Shown: in pieces, positions 49,988 through 58,305 of the stretch
Position numbering within the stretch: position 1 is the stretch's first letter
Layout of the letters: every line of letters starts with the position of its first letter
From: Flavobacteriaceae bacterium
GTDB taxonomy: Bacteria > Bacteroidota > Bacteroidia > Flavobacteriales > Flavobacteriaceae
Length of the DNA stretch: 64,000 nucleotides
Assembly: GCA_004762155.1 (NCBI GenBank)
Contig: SIHP01000012.1
Span: 104,180-168,179 of the forward strand
Direction of reading: 5' to 3'
Translations under genes and position numbers: made by a program
The notes under the pieces: model-generated
Database searches by the model: none
What the model was told of the DNA's origin: nothing
What the model saw: the letters and a program-made list of their open reading frames with translations, nothing else

Positions 49988-52270
49988 ATGAAGCTATTGA
50001 TTATTTCTTTTTTCATTTTATATTCCACAATAACTTGTTGTCAAACTCATTTTAATATTTCTGGCTTTGTTTCAGACAACAATAAAAAACCAATTGATGT
50101 TGCAGATGTTATACTAGTGTCAAAGGAGAACAGAAAAATCATTGCGTACACTTTTGTTGATAATGGTGTTTTTTATGTAAACAATATTAAAAAAGGAACC
50201 TATCTTTTAAAAATCAATACACTTTCTCATGCTGAGTTTATAAAAGTAATAACGGTAGATAAAAATCTTGAATTACAACTTTCATTAACTCCCAAAACTG
50301 AGGTTTTAAATGAAATAGAAATAACTGCACGCAAAAACTTAATTGAAAATAAAAAAGGAAATTTACTTATTACTGTTGAAAATAGTATGCTTTCTAAAGA
50401 AGCCACAACTGGTAATTTATTAACCAAGTTACCAAAAATTCGATTTAACGAAGCTCAAGAAAGCATTGAAATTATTGGAAAAGGAACTCCTTTAATCTAC
50501 ATAAATAACCAACAAGTTTCTTTTGAAATGTTGGTAACATTACAAGTTGATGAAATTAAATCAATTGAGATTATTAATAATCCTTCCTCTAAATACGAAG
50601 CAAATGCGAGTAGTGTTTTACGTATTACACTTAAAAAAAGTAAAACAGACGGGTTGAAAATGACTTTAAAAGAAACAGCCTCTTTAAAAACCTATTTCAA
50701 CAATTATATATCTAGCCATTTAAGTATAAAAAGAAAAGCTATAGAAACTAAATTAGGTCTTTCTTTTAACACTATTAATGTATGGGAAAGCAATAGTGCT
50801 TTTTACCAAATATCTGATAAAAACATCCAATCTGATTATTCCGTTGAAGCTATTACCAATAGAAAACAAGCAGTATTAAATGGAGGCTTTTACTATCAAA
50901 TAAATGACAAAGATTATTTTTCTATAAATTCAAACACTCAAATACAAGAAGAACCTTTTTCTTTAAACACAACTACAAATTATACCGAAAATGATGTCTA
51001 TGATTTTATTGATACTAAAAGTAAAAACATAAGCAATCGGTTTGTTACCACATCAATTGTTAACTATCAAAAATATTTTAAAAATACTGATGCTTTATTT
51101 TTAGGTGCGCAACACTCTTATTATCATCAAAAAATAAACAATACTATAGTTAATACTTTTAATAATGTAAATTCTAATATAAATCGAGAACAAATTTTTG
51201 CTATCAATTCTTATAGTTTCAGAATAAATTATGAAAAACAACTTTCTGAACATAAAAAATTAGAGTTTGGAACAAATTATTCCAATACAAAAACGGTAAC
51301 TAAAAATACCGCTACCTATAACTTCAAGGAAGAAAACAAAGCTTTATACGGTCAGTTTTCAAATAAAATATTTAACAAGCTAACCTATTCATTTGGTTTA
51401 CGCTTAGAAGAGAATAATACTAGCGGGAATTTCGAGGATAATAAAACCGATATTTATCAGCAAAAAAACACCAGTGTTTTTCCTAAAGCAAGTATTCATT
51501 ATCCTTTTAACAAAGAGCACTCTTTAACCTTTAACTATAACAAAAGTACAAACAGGCCCAATTTTTCATCGCTGGTAAACACATCTGCTTTTATAAATCC
51601 TTATTTAGAATTCACTGGAAACTTAACGCTAACCAATGCCATTACAAATGAAGTTTCATTAACGTATCAACTTAACAAAAAAGCAATTACATTTCAATAT
51701 AGTCACACCAACAAACCTATCCAACCGTATACGTTTGACTATAACAGTTTAGAGGAAAAAACAATTCTTCAACCTTTAAATTTAATACATAAAACAAGTG
51801 TAAGCTTAGAAACAAGTTTTCCTCTTAAATATGGTATTTGGTCTTCTAACAACATTATAAACCTTATGTACACAAACATCAAAGATAATAGAGCTATTAA
51901 AACATATTTAAAACCTTATGTTTATTATTATTCTAACCAACAGATTCATATTAATAAATCAACTTCTTTTAATCTAAATTTATGGGGAACAACTTTAAAA
52001 GGTGAAGGCGCTCTTATAACAAAACCTGTATTTGTTGCGAGTACCTCTATTTTAAAGAAGATAAAAAACATTGATATTACAGTCAGTTATAATGATATTT
52101 TTAAATCTTTTACTTTCGGAGAAAAGTATTTCCTAAAAAATATAAGTGTAGATAATCTGTTTTTAATAGATGTTAATGAAATTTCATTATCATTAAAATA
52201 TAATTTTGGAAAAATTAAAAAGAGTACTTATAAGAACAAAAACATTACGGATGTTAATCGAATTAGATAA
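49988..52270 (+). CDS. Outer-membrane beta-barrel protein with carboxypeptidase-regulatory domain
   Basis: A 760-residue relative of the barrel protein at 41593-44325, but shorter. Signal peptide (KLLIISFFILYSTITC), carboxypeptidase-regulatory domain (ISGFVSDNNKKPIDVADVIL), plug (LNEIEITARKNLIENKKG, then LLTKLPKIRFNEAQESIEI with INNQQVSFEML and IEIINNPSSKYEA), then a barrel of alternating strands to LKYNFGKIK. It is preceded by the tethered LuxR-like gene and overlaps the convergent methylase gene by eight bases. Substrate unknown. Confidence 0.87.
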   Translation: MKLLIISFFILYSTITCCQTHFNISGFVSDNNKKPIDVADVILVSKENRKIIAYTFVDNGVFYVNNIKKGTYLLKINTLSHAEFIKVITVDKNLELQLSLTPKTEVLNEIEITARKNLIENKKGNLLITVENSMLSKEATTGNLLTKLPKIRFNEAQESIEIIGKGTPLIYINNQQVSFEMLVTLQVDEIKSIEIINNPSSKYEANASSVLRITLKKSKTDGLKMTLKETASLKTYFNNYISSHLSIKRKAIETKLGLSFNTINVWESNSAFYQISDKNIQSDYSVEAITNRKQAVLNGGFYYQINDKDYFSINSNTQIQEEPFSLNTTTNYTENDVYDFIDTKSKNISNRFVTTSIVNYQKYFKNTDALFLGAQHSYYHQKINNTIVNTFNNVNSNINREQIFAINSYSFRINYEKQLSEHKKLEFGTNYSNTKTVTKNTATYNFKEENKALYGQFSNKIFNKLTYSFGLRLEENNTSGNFEDNKTDIYQQKNTSVFPKASIHYPFNKEHSLTFNYNKSTNRPNFSSLVNTSAFINPYLEFTGNLTLTNAITNEVSLTYQLNKKAITFQYSHTNKPIQPYTFDYNSLEEKTILQPLNLIHKTSVSLETSFPLKYGIWSSNNIINLMYTNIKDNRAIKTYLKPYVYYYSNQQIHINKSTSFNLNLWGTTLKGEGALITKPVFVASTSILKKIKNIDITVSYNDIFKSFTFGEKYFLKNISVDNLFLIDVNEISLSLKYNFGKIKKSTYKNKNITDVNRIR

Positions 52271-53000
52271 AACTCCTCTTAAATTCACTTAAAAGGATAG
52301 ATGTTGCTGTTGCTACATTTAAACTTTCTGTTTCTTGTGTATTACCAAACCGAGGAATAGTTAACTTATTTTTTACAAGATTATTAATTTCTTGAGAAAT
52401 TCCATTTGCTTCATTTCCCATAACTAAAACACCTGCTGCAGGTAATTTTGTTTGATAAACATTTTCTCCATCCATATCAGCTGTGAAAATTGGTAATGAC
52501 GAAGATTCTAAAAAATTAGATAACTCAACATAATTAATTTGAACTCTTGTTATAGATCCCATTGTAGCTTGAACAACCTTTTGGTTGTAACAGTCCACAG
52601 TGGTTTTGGAACAAACTAATTGTGTTACGCCAAACCAATCGCACAAACGAATAATCGTTCCTAAATTTCCTGGATCATTAATTTCATCCAAAGCAACTAT
52701 TAAACCTTCATTTTTTACTACCAACTCTTCTGGAATTTTAAAAAGTGCCAAAACTTTGTTTGGTGTTTTTAAAGTACTAATCTTTTTTAACTCAATTTCT
52801 GTAATGTTTACTAACTTATCTATAGGAGCAATAGCTAATTCATACCCGTCCACTACAAACAACATTTCTAACTCTAACGTAGAGTTCAAAAGTTCATGCA
52901 CTACTTTTATACCTTCAGCAACAAACATTTTATGCTTTTGTCTATACTTTTTTTGTTGTAAACTAGTTATTAATTTAAGTTGATTTTTAGATATCCCCAT
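52263..53000 (-). CDS. SpoU/TrmH-family RNA 2'-O-methyltransferase
   Basis: A 245-residue SPOUT enzyme. It has an N-terminal substrate-binding domain (KLITSLQQKKYRQKHKMFVAEGIKVVHELL) and then the knotted SAM-binding domain with the three SpoU motifs: ALDEINDPGNLGTIIRLCDWFG, VLVMGNEANGIS, and IPRFGNTQETESLNVATATSILL. The target RNA (23S rRNA or tRNA) cannot be decided. It is divergent from tamL, with a 70-base gap holding both promoters. Confidence 0.9.
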   Translation of the reverse strand: MGISKNQLKLITSLQQKKYRQKHKMFVAEGIKVVHELLNSTLELEMLFVVDGYELAIAPIDKLVNITEIELKKISTLKTPNKVLALFKIPEELVVKNEGLIVALDEINDPGNLGTIIRLCDWFGVTQLVCSKTTVDCYNQKVVQATMGSITRVQINYVELSNFLESSSLPIFTADMDGENVYQTKLPAAGVLVMGNEANGISQEINNLVKNKLTIPRFGNTQETESLNVATATSILLSEFKRSFI

Positions 53001-53037
53001 TTATTTATTTTAACAAACATTAACCATAAAAAATTAG

Positions 53038-53045
53038 TATTTTTG
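53038..53045 (+). promoter_or_regulatory. -7 box of tamL
   Basis: Perfect TATTTTTG, 25 bases before the ATG at 53071. Confidence 0.5.
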
Positions 53046-53070
53046 GTTATTAATTCGATGTGTAAAGTTA

Positions 53071-55554
53071 ATGAAAAAACTTTCTTTCTATTTCTTAATT
53101 TTAGTCTTTTTAAGTTCTTGTAGCACTATTAAATATGTTTCTGAAGATGAACTTTTATTAACTAAGAATACTATTTATGTAGATAGTGTAAAAAGTTCAA
53201 AAAGTGAGGTCTCTGACCTATTACTTCAACGTCCAAATGCAAAAGCTCTTGGACTTCCTTTGTCTTTATATTTTTATAATTTAGGAAACCCAAATGGTTC
53301 AAAAGATGTTCCTGAGTGGAAAAAAAATCACCCTAAAACATATAATACTTTTAAAAAAATATTTTCTGAGAAACAAAGTATTTCTGTTGCTAATTCTTTT
53401 ATTGGTTTTAACAATTGGTTTTTAGAAAATGGTGAAGCTCCAGTTATAATAGAAGATAAAAAAATAAAAAGGACCAAACAAAACCTTGCTAATTATTATT
53501 TTACTGAAGGTTATTTCAGGTCTAAAGTTTCCTCTAAAAAAGATACTTTAAGTGAAAAAAAAGGAGCTATTAACTATTATATAACCAAAGGAAAGCCTTC
53601 TTTTCTTGATTCTATTTATACGACTATAAAATCCCCAGTACTTGATTCTATTTACAAAAGAAATACTGCTGGTAGTTTTTTAAAAAAAGGAAAACAATAT
53701 AAAAACGAGAATTTTATTAAAGAAACTGATAGAATTATTCAATTATTTAGAAATAAAGGAATTTATCATTTTAATGAAAATAATATTTTATTTGATAACG
53801 ATACTTTAAAAGAATACACAAAAACAAATGTAGAAATTGCCATTTCTGATCGATTAATTGAAAATAACGGAGAGTACACCTCTAAACCTTTTAGAGTTCA
53901 GAAAATAAAACAAATAAATATTTTCACCGATTATCTGTACAAATTAAGAAACAATGCCTTTAAAGATACAATGAATTATAAAGGCATCGATTATTTTGCT
54001 TACAAGAAGTTAAAGTATAACCCAAAGTATTTATCGCAATCTGTATTTTTAAAACCTGGCCAGGTTTATACAGATTCTTTGCGCAATTTAACCAGGAATC
54101 ATATAAGAGGTTTAAAAAACTTTAAAACAACTTCTATTCGTTATACAGAACTTAATGATGATGAATTAGAAGCTAACATTTATTTAACACCTATAGAAAA
54201 ATATACTTTAGGTTTGGAAACAGAACTAGCTCGTTCTAACATAAGAACATTTGATGTTTCTGCTAAATTCTCTATAACAAATAGAAATACATTTAAAGGA
54301 GCAGAAAATTTTAAGTTTTCAGTATCTGGATCATATTTTAATTCAACTTCTGGATTAGGTTGGGAAGTTGGTAGTAATATTTCGTTAGAAGTACCACGTT
54401 TTATGGCTCCATTTGGTTTAAATAAATTAGTTCCAAAGAGAATGTATCCTAAAACTATTTTTTATACTGGTATTAGTATTCAAAAAAATATAGCTTTAGA
54501 CAAACAAAATATTTCTTTAGGTATAGATTATAAATGGCAATATGATAAGAAAAGGAGTATTCAACTAGAATTAATAAATACACAATACATCAGAAATTTA
54601 AATGTCGATAATTATTTTAGTATTTATAGTTCTGAATATGATGAGCTTTCGGAAGTCGTTACTGCATATGATAGTACATATACACTACCTGACCCAAATT
54701 CATCAGAAAATGTTGCAGAAATTGTAAGCTATATGAATACAATATCTTCTGACAATAGTTTTGAAGACAGTAACCCAACTGAATATCAAGATAATTTAAA
54801 CATACTAAATCGTTATAATATTATTACTTCCGATTTTTTAATTCCTGTAATTGCTTATAACTTCACTTACAATAATCAAGAGAATAATAAAGATGCTGAC
54901 TTTTCTTATTTTAAAGTGAGAATTGCCAACTCTGGAAATATAATGGGGTTATTATCAAACACTACCAATTCAAAAGGTCAAAAAACAGCTTTTAAATTAC
55001 CTTTAGCTCAATATTTTAAAACCGATTTTGAATATAAAAAATTCTGGAGCTTAAGCGAAAATTCTGTTTTAGCACATAGATCTTTTATTGGAGCTATTGT
55101 AACCTATAATAATTCAGATATTCCTTTTTCTAAAAGTTATTTTGCAGGAGGGTCAAATGATATTAGAGCTTGGAGAACTTATGATTTAGGACCCGGTAGT
55201 AGAGCACAAGGTTTAGAATATAACATTGGTAGTTTAAAGTTTTTATCTTCTTTTGAATATCGTTTTAATGTTGTTGGTAGCTTAAAGAGTGCATTGTTTG
55301 TTGATATTGGTAATATATGGGATATAACAAACTCCTCTCTTGTAGATGACGCTTCTAGATTTACAGGTATAAAGTCATTAAGTGATATGGCTGTTGGAGC
55401 AGGATTTGGAATTAGATATGATCTTAAATTTTTAGTTGCCAGGTTAGATCTTGGATTTAAAGTTCGTGAACCTTACCTAACAAATAGTAGGTGGTTTCAA
55501 AACACAAACTTTTCTAATGCAGTTTACAATATAGGTATTAATTACCCTTTTTAA
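53071..55554 (+). CDS. TamL-type BamA/TamA-superfamily outer-membrane lipoprotein
   Basis: The 827-residue protein begins with a lipobox (KKLSFYFLILVFLSSC, lipid on Cys17). POTRA-like modules span about 25-410 (YFTEGYFRSKVSSKKDTLSEK, FIKETDRIIQLFRNKGIY, TYTDSLRNLTRN). The C-terminal Omp85 barrel ends with the family signature SYFAGGSNDIRAWRTYDLGPGS and DIGNIW, DLGFKVREPY. A lipid-anchored Omp85 fits TamL, the Bacteroidota counterpart of TamA, which inserts surface proteins with TamB. tamB itself is not in the window. Confidence 0.88.
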   Translation: MKKLSFYFLILVFLSSCSTIKYVSEDELLLTKNTIYVDSVKSSKSEVSDLLLQRPNAKALGLPLSLYFYNLGNPNGSKDVPEWKKNHPKTYNTFKKIFSEKQSISVANSFIGFNNWFLENGEAPVIIEDKKIKRTKQNLANYYFTEGYFRSKVSSKKDTLSEKKGAINYYITKGKPSFLDSIYTTIKSPVLDSIYKRNTAGSFLKKGKQYKNENFIKETDRIIQLFRNKGIYHFNENNILFDNDTLKEYTKTNVEIAISDRLIENNGEYTSKPFRVQKIKQINIFTDYLYKLRNNAFKDTMNYKGIDYFAYKKLKYNPKYLSQSVFLKPGQVYTDSLRNLTRNHIRGLKNFKTTSIRYTELNDDELEANIYLTPIEKYTLGLETELARSNIRTFDVSAKFSITNRNTFKGAENFKFSVSGSYFNSTSGLGWEVGSNISLEVPRFMAPFGLNKLVPKRMYPKTIFYTGISIQKNIALDKQNISLGIDYKWQYDKKRSIQLELINTQYIRNLNVDNYFSIYSSEYDELSEVVTAYDSTYTLPDPNSSENVAEIVSYMNTISSDNSFEDSNPTEYQDNLNILNRYNIITSDFLIPVIAYNFTYNNQENNKDADFSYFKVRIANSGNIMGLLSNTTNSKGQKTAFKLPLAQYFKTDFEYKKFWSLSENSVLAHRSFIGAIVTYNNSDIPFSKSYFAGGSNDIRAWRTYDLGPGSRAQGLEYNIGSLKFLSSFEYRFNVVGSLKSALFVDIGNIWDITNSSLVDDASRFTGIKSLSDMAVGAGFGIRYDLKFLVARLDLGFKVREPYLTNSRWFQNTNFSNAVYNIGINYPF

Positions 55555-55622
55555 ATAATAATATTAACTACAACGATATAGCAATCTATTTAGCTTTTCC
55601 TGAAAATAAAGTAAAAATTATG

Positions 55623-55630
55623 TAGCTTTG
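55623..55630 (+). promoter_or_regulatory. -7 box of fbaA
   Basis: Perfect TAGCTTTG. An in-frame TTG at 55628 lies inside it, so ATG 55667 is the start. Confidence 0.55.
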
Positions 55631-55666
55631 TTGTCAGATCATCAAACATTAAAAAAACTAAAGAAA

Positions 55667-56725
55667 ATGATAAAACCAGGAGTTGCCACCGGGAAACAAG
55701 TACAAGAGATTTTTAACCTTGCAAAAGAAAAAGGATTTGCTTTACCAGCTGTTAATGTTGTTGGTTCTAACACTATTAATACAGTTTTAGAAACAGCTAA
55801 AGAATTAAACGCTCCGGTTATCATTCAATTTTCTAATGGAGGAGCTCAATTCAATGCAGGAAAAGGACTTTCTAACGAAGACCAAAAAGCTGCTGTTGCT
55901 GGAGCAATTGCAGGAGCTAAACACATTCATTTAATGGCTGAAGCTTATGGAGTTCCTGTAATTTTACATACAGATCATGCTGCTAAAAAATTATTACCTT
56001 GGATTGATGGAATGTTAGACGCAAGTGAAGAACATTTTGCTACAACAGGTAAACCTTTATATAGTTCTCATATGATTGATTTATCTGAAGAACCTTTAGA
56101 GGAAAATATAGAAATTTGTAAAGAATATTTAGCTCGAATGAGTAAAATGGGTATGACTTTAGAAATTGAATTAGGTATAACAGGTGGAGAAGAAGATGGT
56201 GTTGATAATAGTGACGTAGATGTTTCTAAATTATACACTCAACCTGAAGAGGTAGCCTATGCTTATGAAGAGTTATTAAAAGTATCTCCTCAATTTACTA
56301 TTGCAGCTGCTTTTGGTAATGTGCATGGTGTTTATAAGCCAGGAAACGTAAAACTTACTCCAAAAATACTTAAAAACTCTCAAGAGTATATTTCAGAAAA
56401 ATATAACGTACCACATAATACTATAGATTTTGTATTCCATGGAGGATCTGGATCTACTTTAGAAGAAATTAGAGAAGGTATTAGTTATGGTGTTATTAAA
56501 ATGAATATTGATACTGATTTACAATATGCATTTACAGAAGGTATTCGTGATTATATGAGTGAAAAATCTGCATACTTACAAAAACAAATTGGTAATCCTG
56601 ACGGAGCAGATCAGCCAAATAAAAAATACTACGATCCTCGTAAATGGTTACGTGAAGGTGAACAAACTTTAAAAACTAGATTGAAAAAAGCTTTTGAAGA
56701 TTTAAATAATGTTAATACCTTATAA
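55667..56725 (+). CDS. fbaA: Class II fructose-bisphosphate aldolase
   Basis: Cleaves or forms fructose 1,6-bisphosphate, zinc-dependent. From ATG 55667 the 352-residue protein starts MIKPGVATGKQVQEIF like other class IIA enzymes. Zinc ligands and catalysis: HTDHAAKKLLPWIDG, YSSHMIDLSEEPLEEN, LEIELGITGGEEDG, AFGNVHGVYKPGNVKL and FVFHGGSGSTLEEI, followed by MNIDTDLQYAFTEGIRDY. It is monocistronic with a good terminator. It works with pckA in gluconeogenesis. Confidence 0.97.
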   Translation: MIKPGVATGKQVQEIFNLAKEKGFALPAVNVVGSNTINTVLETAKELNAPVIIQFSNGGAQFNAGKGLSNEDQKAAVAGAIAGAKHIHLMAEAYGVPVILHTDHAAKKLLPWIDGMLDASEEHFATTGKPLYSSHMIDLSEEPLEENIEICKEYLARMSKMGMTLEIELGITGGEEDGVDNSDVDVSKLYTQPEEVAYAYEELLKVSPQFTIAAAFGNVHGVYKPGNVKLTPKILKNSQEYISEKYNVPHNTIDFVFHGGSGSTLEEIREGISYGVIKMNIDTDLQYAFTEGIRDYMSEKSAYLQKQIGNPDGADQPNKKYYDPRKWLREGEQTLKTRLKKAFEDLNNVNTL

Positions 56726-56748
56726 AGGACTATAACATATAACAAAAC

Positions 56749-56780
56749 AAGCACTTAGACTATTCTATGTGCTTTTTTTT
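56749..56780 (+). terminator. Intrinsic terminator after fbaA
   Basis: AAGCAC-TTAGA / TCTA-TGTGCTT stem with one bulge, then nine T residues. Confidence 0.8.
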
Positions 56781-56812
56781 TGTTTAAAAAAGTAAAGTTC
56801 ACAAAAATCATT

Positions 56813-56820
56813 TACATTTG
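56813..56820 (+). promoter_or_regulatory. -7 box of accD
   Basis: Perfect TACATTTG, 66 bases before the ATG at 56887; the identical box precedes rpsO at 57787-57794. Confidence 0.5.
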
Positions 56821-56886
56821 TCACCTACTCCTTTTTATTATAAAAACGAGTCGTCTAAAAACAAACAACAAAATATAAACTAAACT

Positions 56887-57744
56887 ATGGCTTGGTTTAA
56901 ACGTACTGACAAAGGGATTCAAACCCCAACAGAAGAAAAAAAAGATACACCAAAGGGTTTATGGTATAAAACTCCTAGTGGAAAAATAATTGACACAGAA
57001 GAACTTAAAGGAAACTTATATGTTAGCCCAGAAGATGGATATCATGTTCGTATTGGAAGTAAAGAATACTTTGAGTTATTTTTTGATGATAATGAATTTG
57101 AGGAATTAAATTCTAAACTAACCGCTAAAGACCCTTTAAAATTTGAGGACACAAAAAAGTATCCAGATCGTCTAAAGGCTGCTCAAAAAAAAACCAACTT
57201 AAAAGATGCTGTTCGTACAGCTGTAGGTAAATCTTCAGGTAAAGATATTGTAATTGCTGCTATGGATTTTGCTTTTATTGGTGGATCTATGGGAAGTGTT
57301 GTTGGTGAAAAAATAGCACGAGCAATTGATTATGCTATCGAAAAAAGACTACCTTTTTTAATGATTTCAAAATCTGGTGGTGCTCGTATGATGGAAGCTT
57401 CCCTTTCATTAATGCAATTGGTTAAAACATCAGCAAAACTTGCTCAATTAGCAGATGCTAAAATTCCTTATATTTCATTGTGTACAGATCCAACAACAGG
57501 AGGAACAACAGCTTCTTTTGCAATGTTAGGAGACATTAACATAGCAGAACCAAATGCTTTAATTGCATTTGCTGGCCCACGTGTTGTAAAAGATACAACA
57601 GGTAAAGAATTACCTGAAGGATTTCAACGTTCTGAATTTGTATTAGAACATGGTTTCTTAGATGCAATTTATGAACGTAAAGAATTGAAAAAGCAAGTAA
57701 ATCTATATATTGATTTGATACAAAATCAACCTGTAAGAGCTTAA
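56887..57744 (+). CDS. accD: Acetyl-CoA carboxylase carboxyltransferase subunit beta
   Basis: Carboxyltransferase subunit of acetyl-CoA carboxylase, the first step in fatty-acid synthesis. The catalytic domain is complete (LKDAVRTAVG, AAMDFAFIGGSMGSVVGEKI, MISKSGGARMMEASLSLMQL, DPTTGGTTASFAMLGDI and FAGPRVVKDTTGKELPEGFQRS). The N-terminal Cys4 zinc ribbon is absent: residues 1-65 contain no cysteine, though KGLWYKTPSGKI keeps the sequence around it. Homologues I recall from Flavobacteria show the same loss. Length 285 is normal. Confidence 0.96.
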   Translation: MAWFKRTDKGIQTPTEEKKDTPKGLWYKTPSGKIIDTEELKGNLYVSPEDGYHVRIGSKEYFELFFDDNEFEELNSKLTAKDPLKFEDTKKYPDRLKAAQKKTNLKDAVRTAVGKSSGKDIVIAAMDFAFIGGSMGSVVGEKIARAIDYAIEKRLPFLMISKSGGARMMEASLSLMQLVKTSAKLAQLADAKIPYISLCTDPTTGGTTASFAMLGDINIAEPNALIAFAGPRVVKDTTGKELPEGFQRSEFVLEHGFLDAIYERKELKKQVNLYIDLIQNQPVRA

Positions 57745-57786
57745 TAAACTATTAAAAAGGCACCTTTATAATTCGAAAAATAATTG

Positions 57787-57794
57787 TACATTTG
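57787..57794 (+). promoter_or_regulatory. -7 box of rpsO
   Basis: Perfect TACATTTG, 56 bases before the ATG at 57851; same box as accD. Confidence 0.5.
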
Positions 57795-57850
57795 CCACTT
57801 CAATGAAAAATATTCATTGTGTACATTAAAATCATTTAAACAATATTGGT

Positions 57851-58120
57851 ATGTATTTAAGTAAAGAAGCAAAACAAGAGATTTTTGCAAAGCATGGTAA
57901 AGGAGCTAACGACACTGGTTCTGCAGAAGGTCAAATCGCCTTATTCACGCAAAGAATTAACCATTTAACTGAACACTTAAAAGTAAATCGTAAAGATTAT
58001 AACACTGAGCGTTCGTTAGTAATGATGGTAGGTAAGCGTAGAAGTCTTTTAGACTACTTAAAGAAAAAAGATATCAACAGATATCGTGCGATTATCAAAT
58101 TATTAGGACTTAGAAAATAA
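57851..58120 (+). CDS. rpsO: 30S ribosomal protein S15
   Basis: 89 residues, the standard S15 length, binding 16S rRNA early in assembly. It has the characteristic GSAEGQIALFTQRINHLTEHLKVNRKDYNTERSL span, GKRRSLLDYLKKKD and YRAIIKLLGLRK at the end. It lies upstream of pnp, as in most bacteria, but is cut off by a terminator, so the E. coli rpsO-pnp read-through may be weaker here. Confidence 0.98.
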   Translation: MYLSKEAKQEIFAKHGKGANDTGSAEGQIALFTQRINHLTEHLKVNRKDYNTERSLVMMVGKRRSLLDYLKKKDINRYRAIIKLLGLRK

Positions 58121-58127
58121 TTCCAAC

Positions 58128-58160
58128 AAAAAGAGGCTCTATAAACGTGCCTCTTTTTTT
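58128..58160 (+). terminator. Intrinsic terminator between rpsO and pnp
   Basis: AAAAAGAGGC / GCCTCTTTTT stem with an 11-base loop, then T run. Confidence 0.85.
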
Positions 58161-58305
58161 TATTTAAGAACAACACTTTTTTCTGCCTAACTAACAGAAA
58201 ATGTTTACATAAAGCTCAAAATTAGTAACAGCAATTTTGGCATTCCATTGGAAAAACAACAACACAACAACAACAAACAATTTAAAAAATTTAGAATTAA
58301 AATTT

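Noticed and set aside
52600..52983. 127-codon plus-strand frame
   Set aside because: Antisense shadow of the SpoU-family methylase, whose motifs are complete.
58237..58305. N-terminal extension of PNPase
   Set aside because: Asn/Thr-rich and unlike any PNPase; the conserved start is at 58306.
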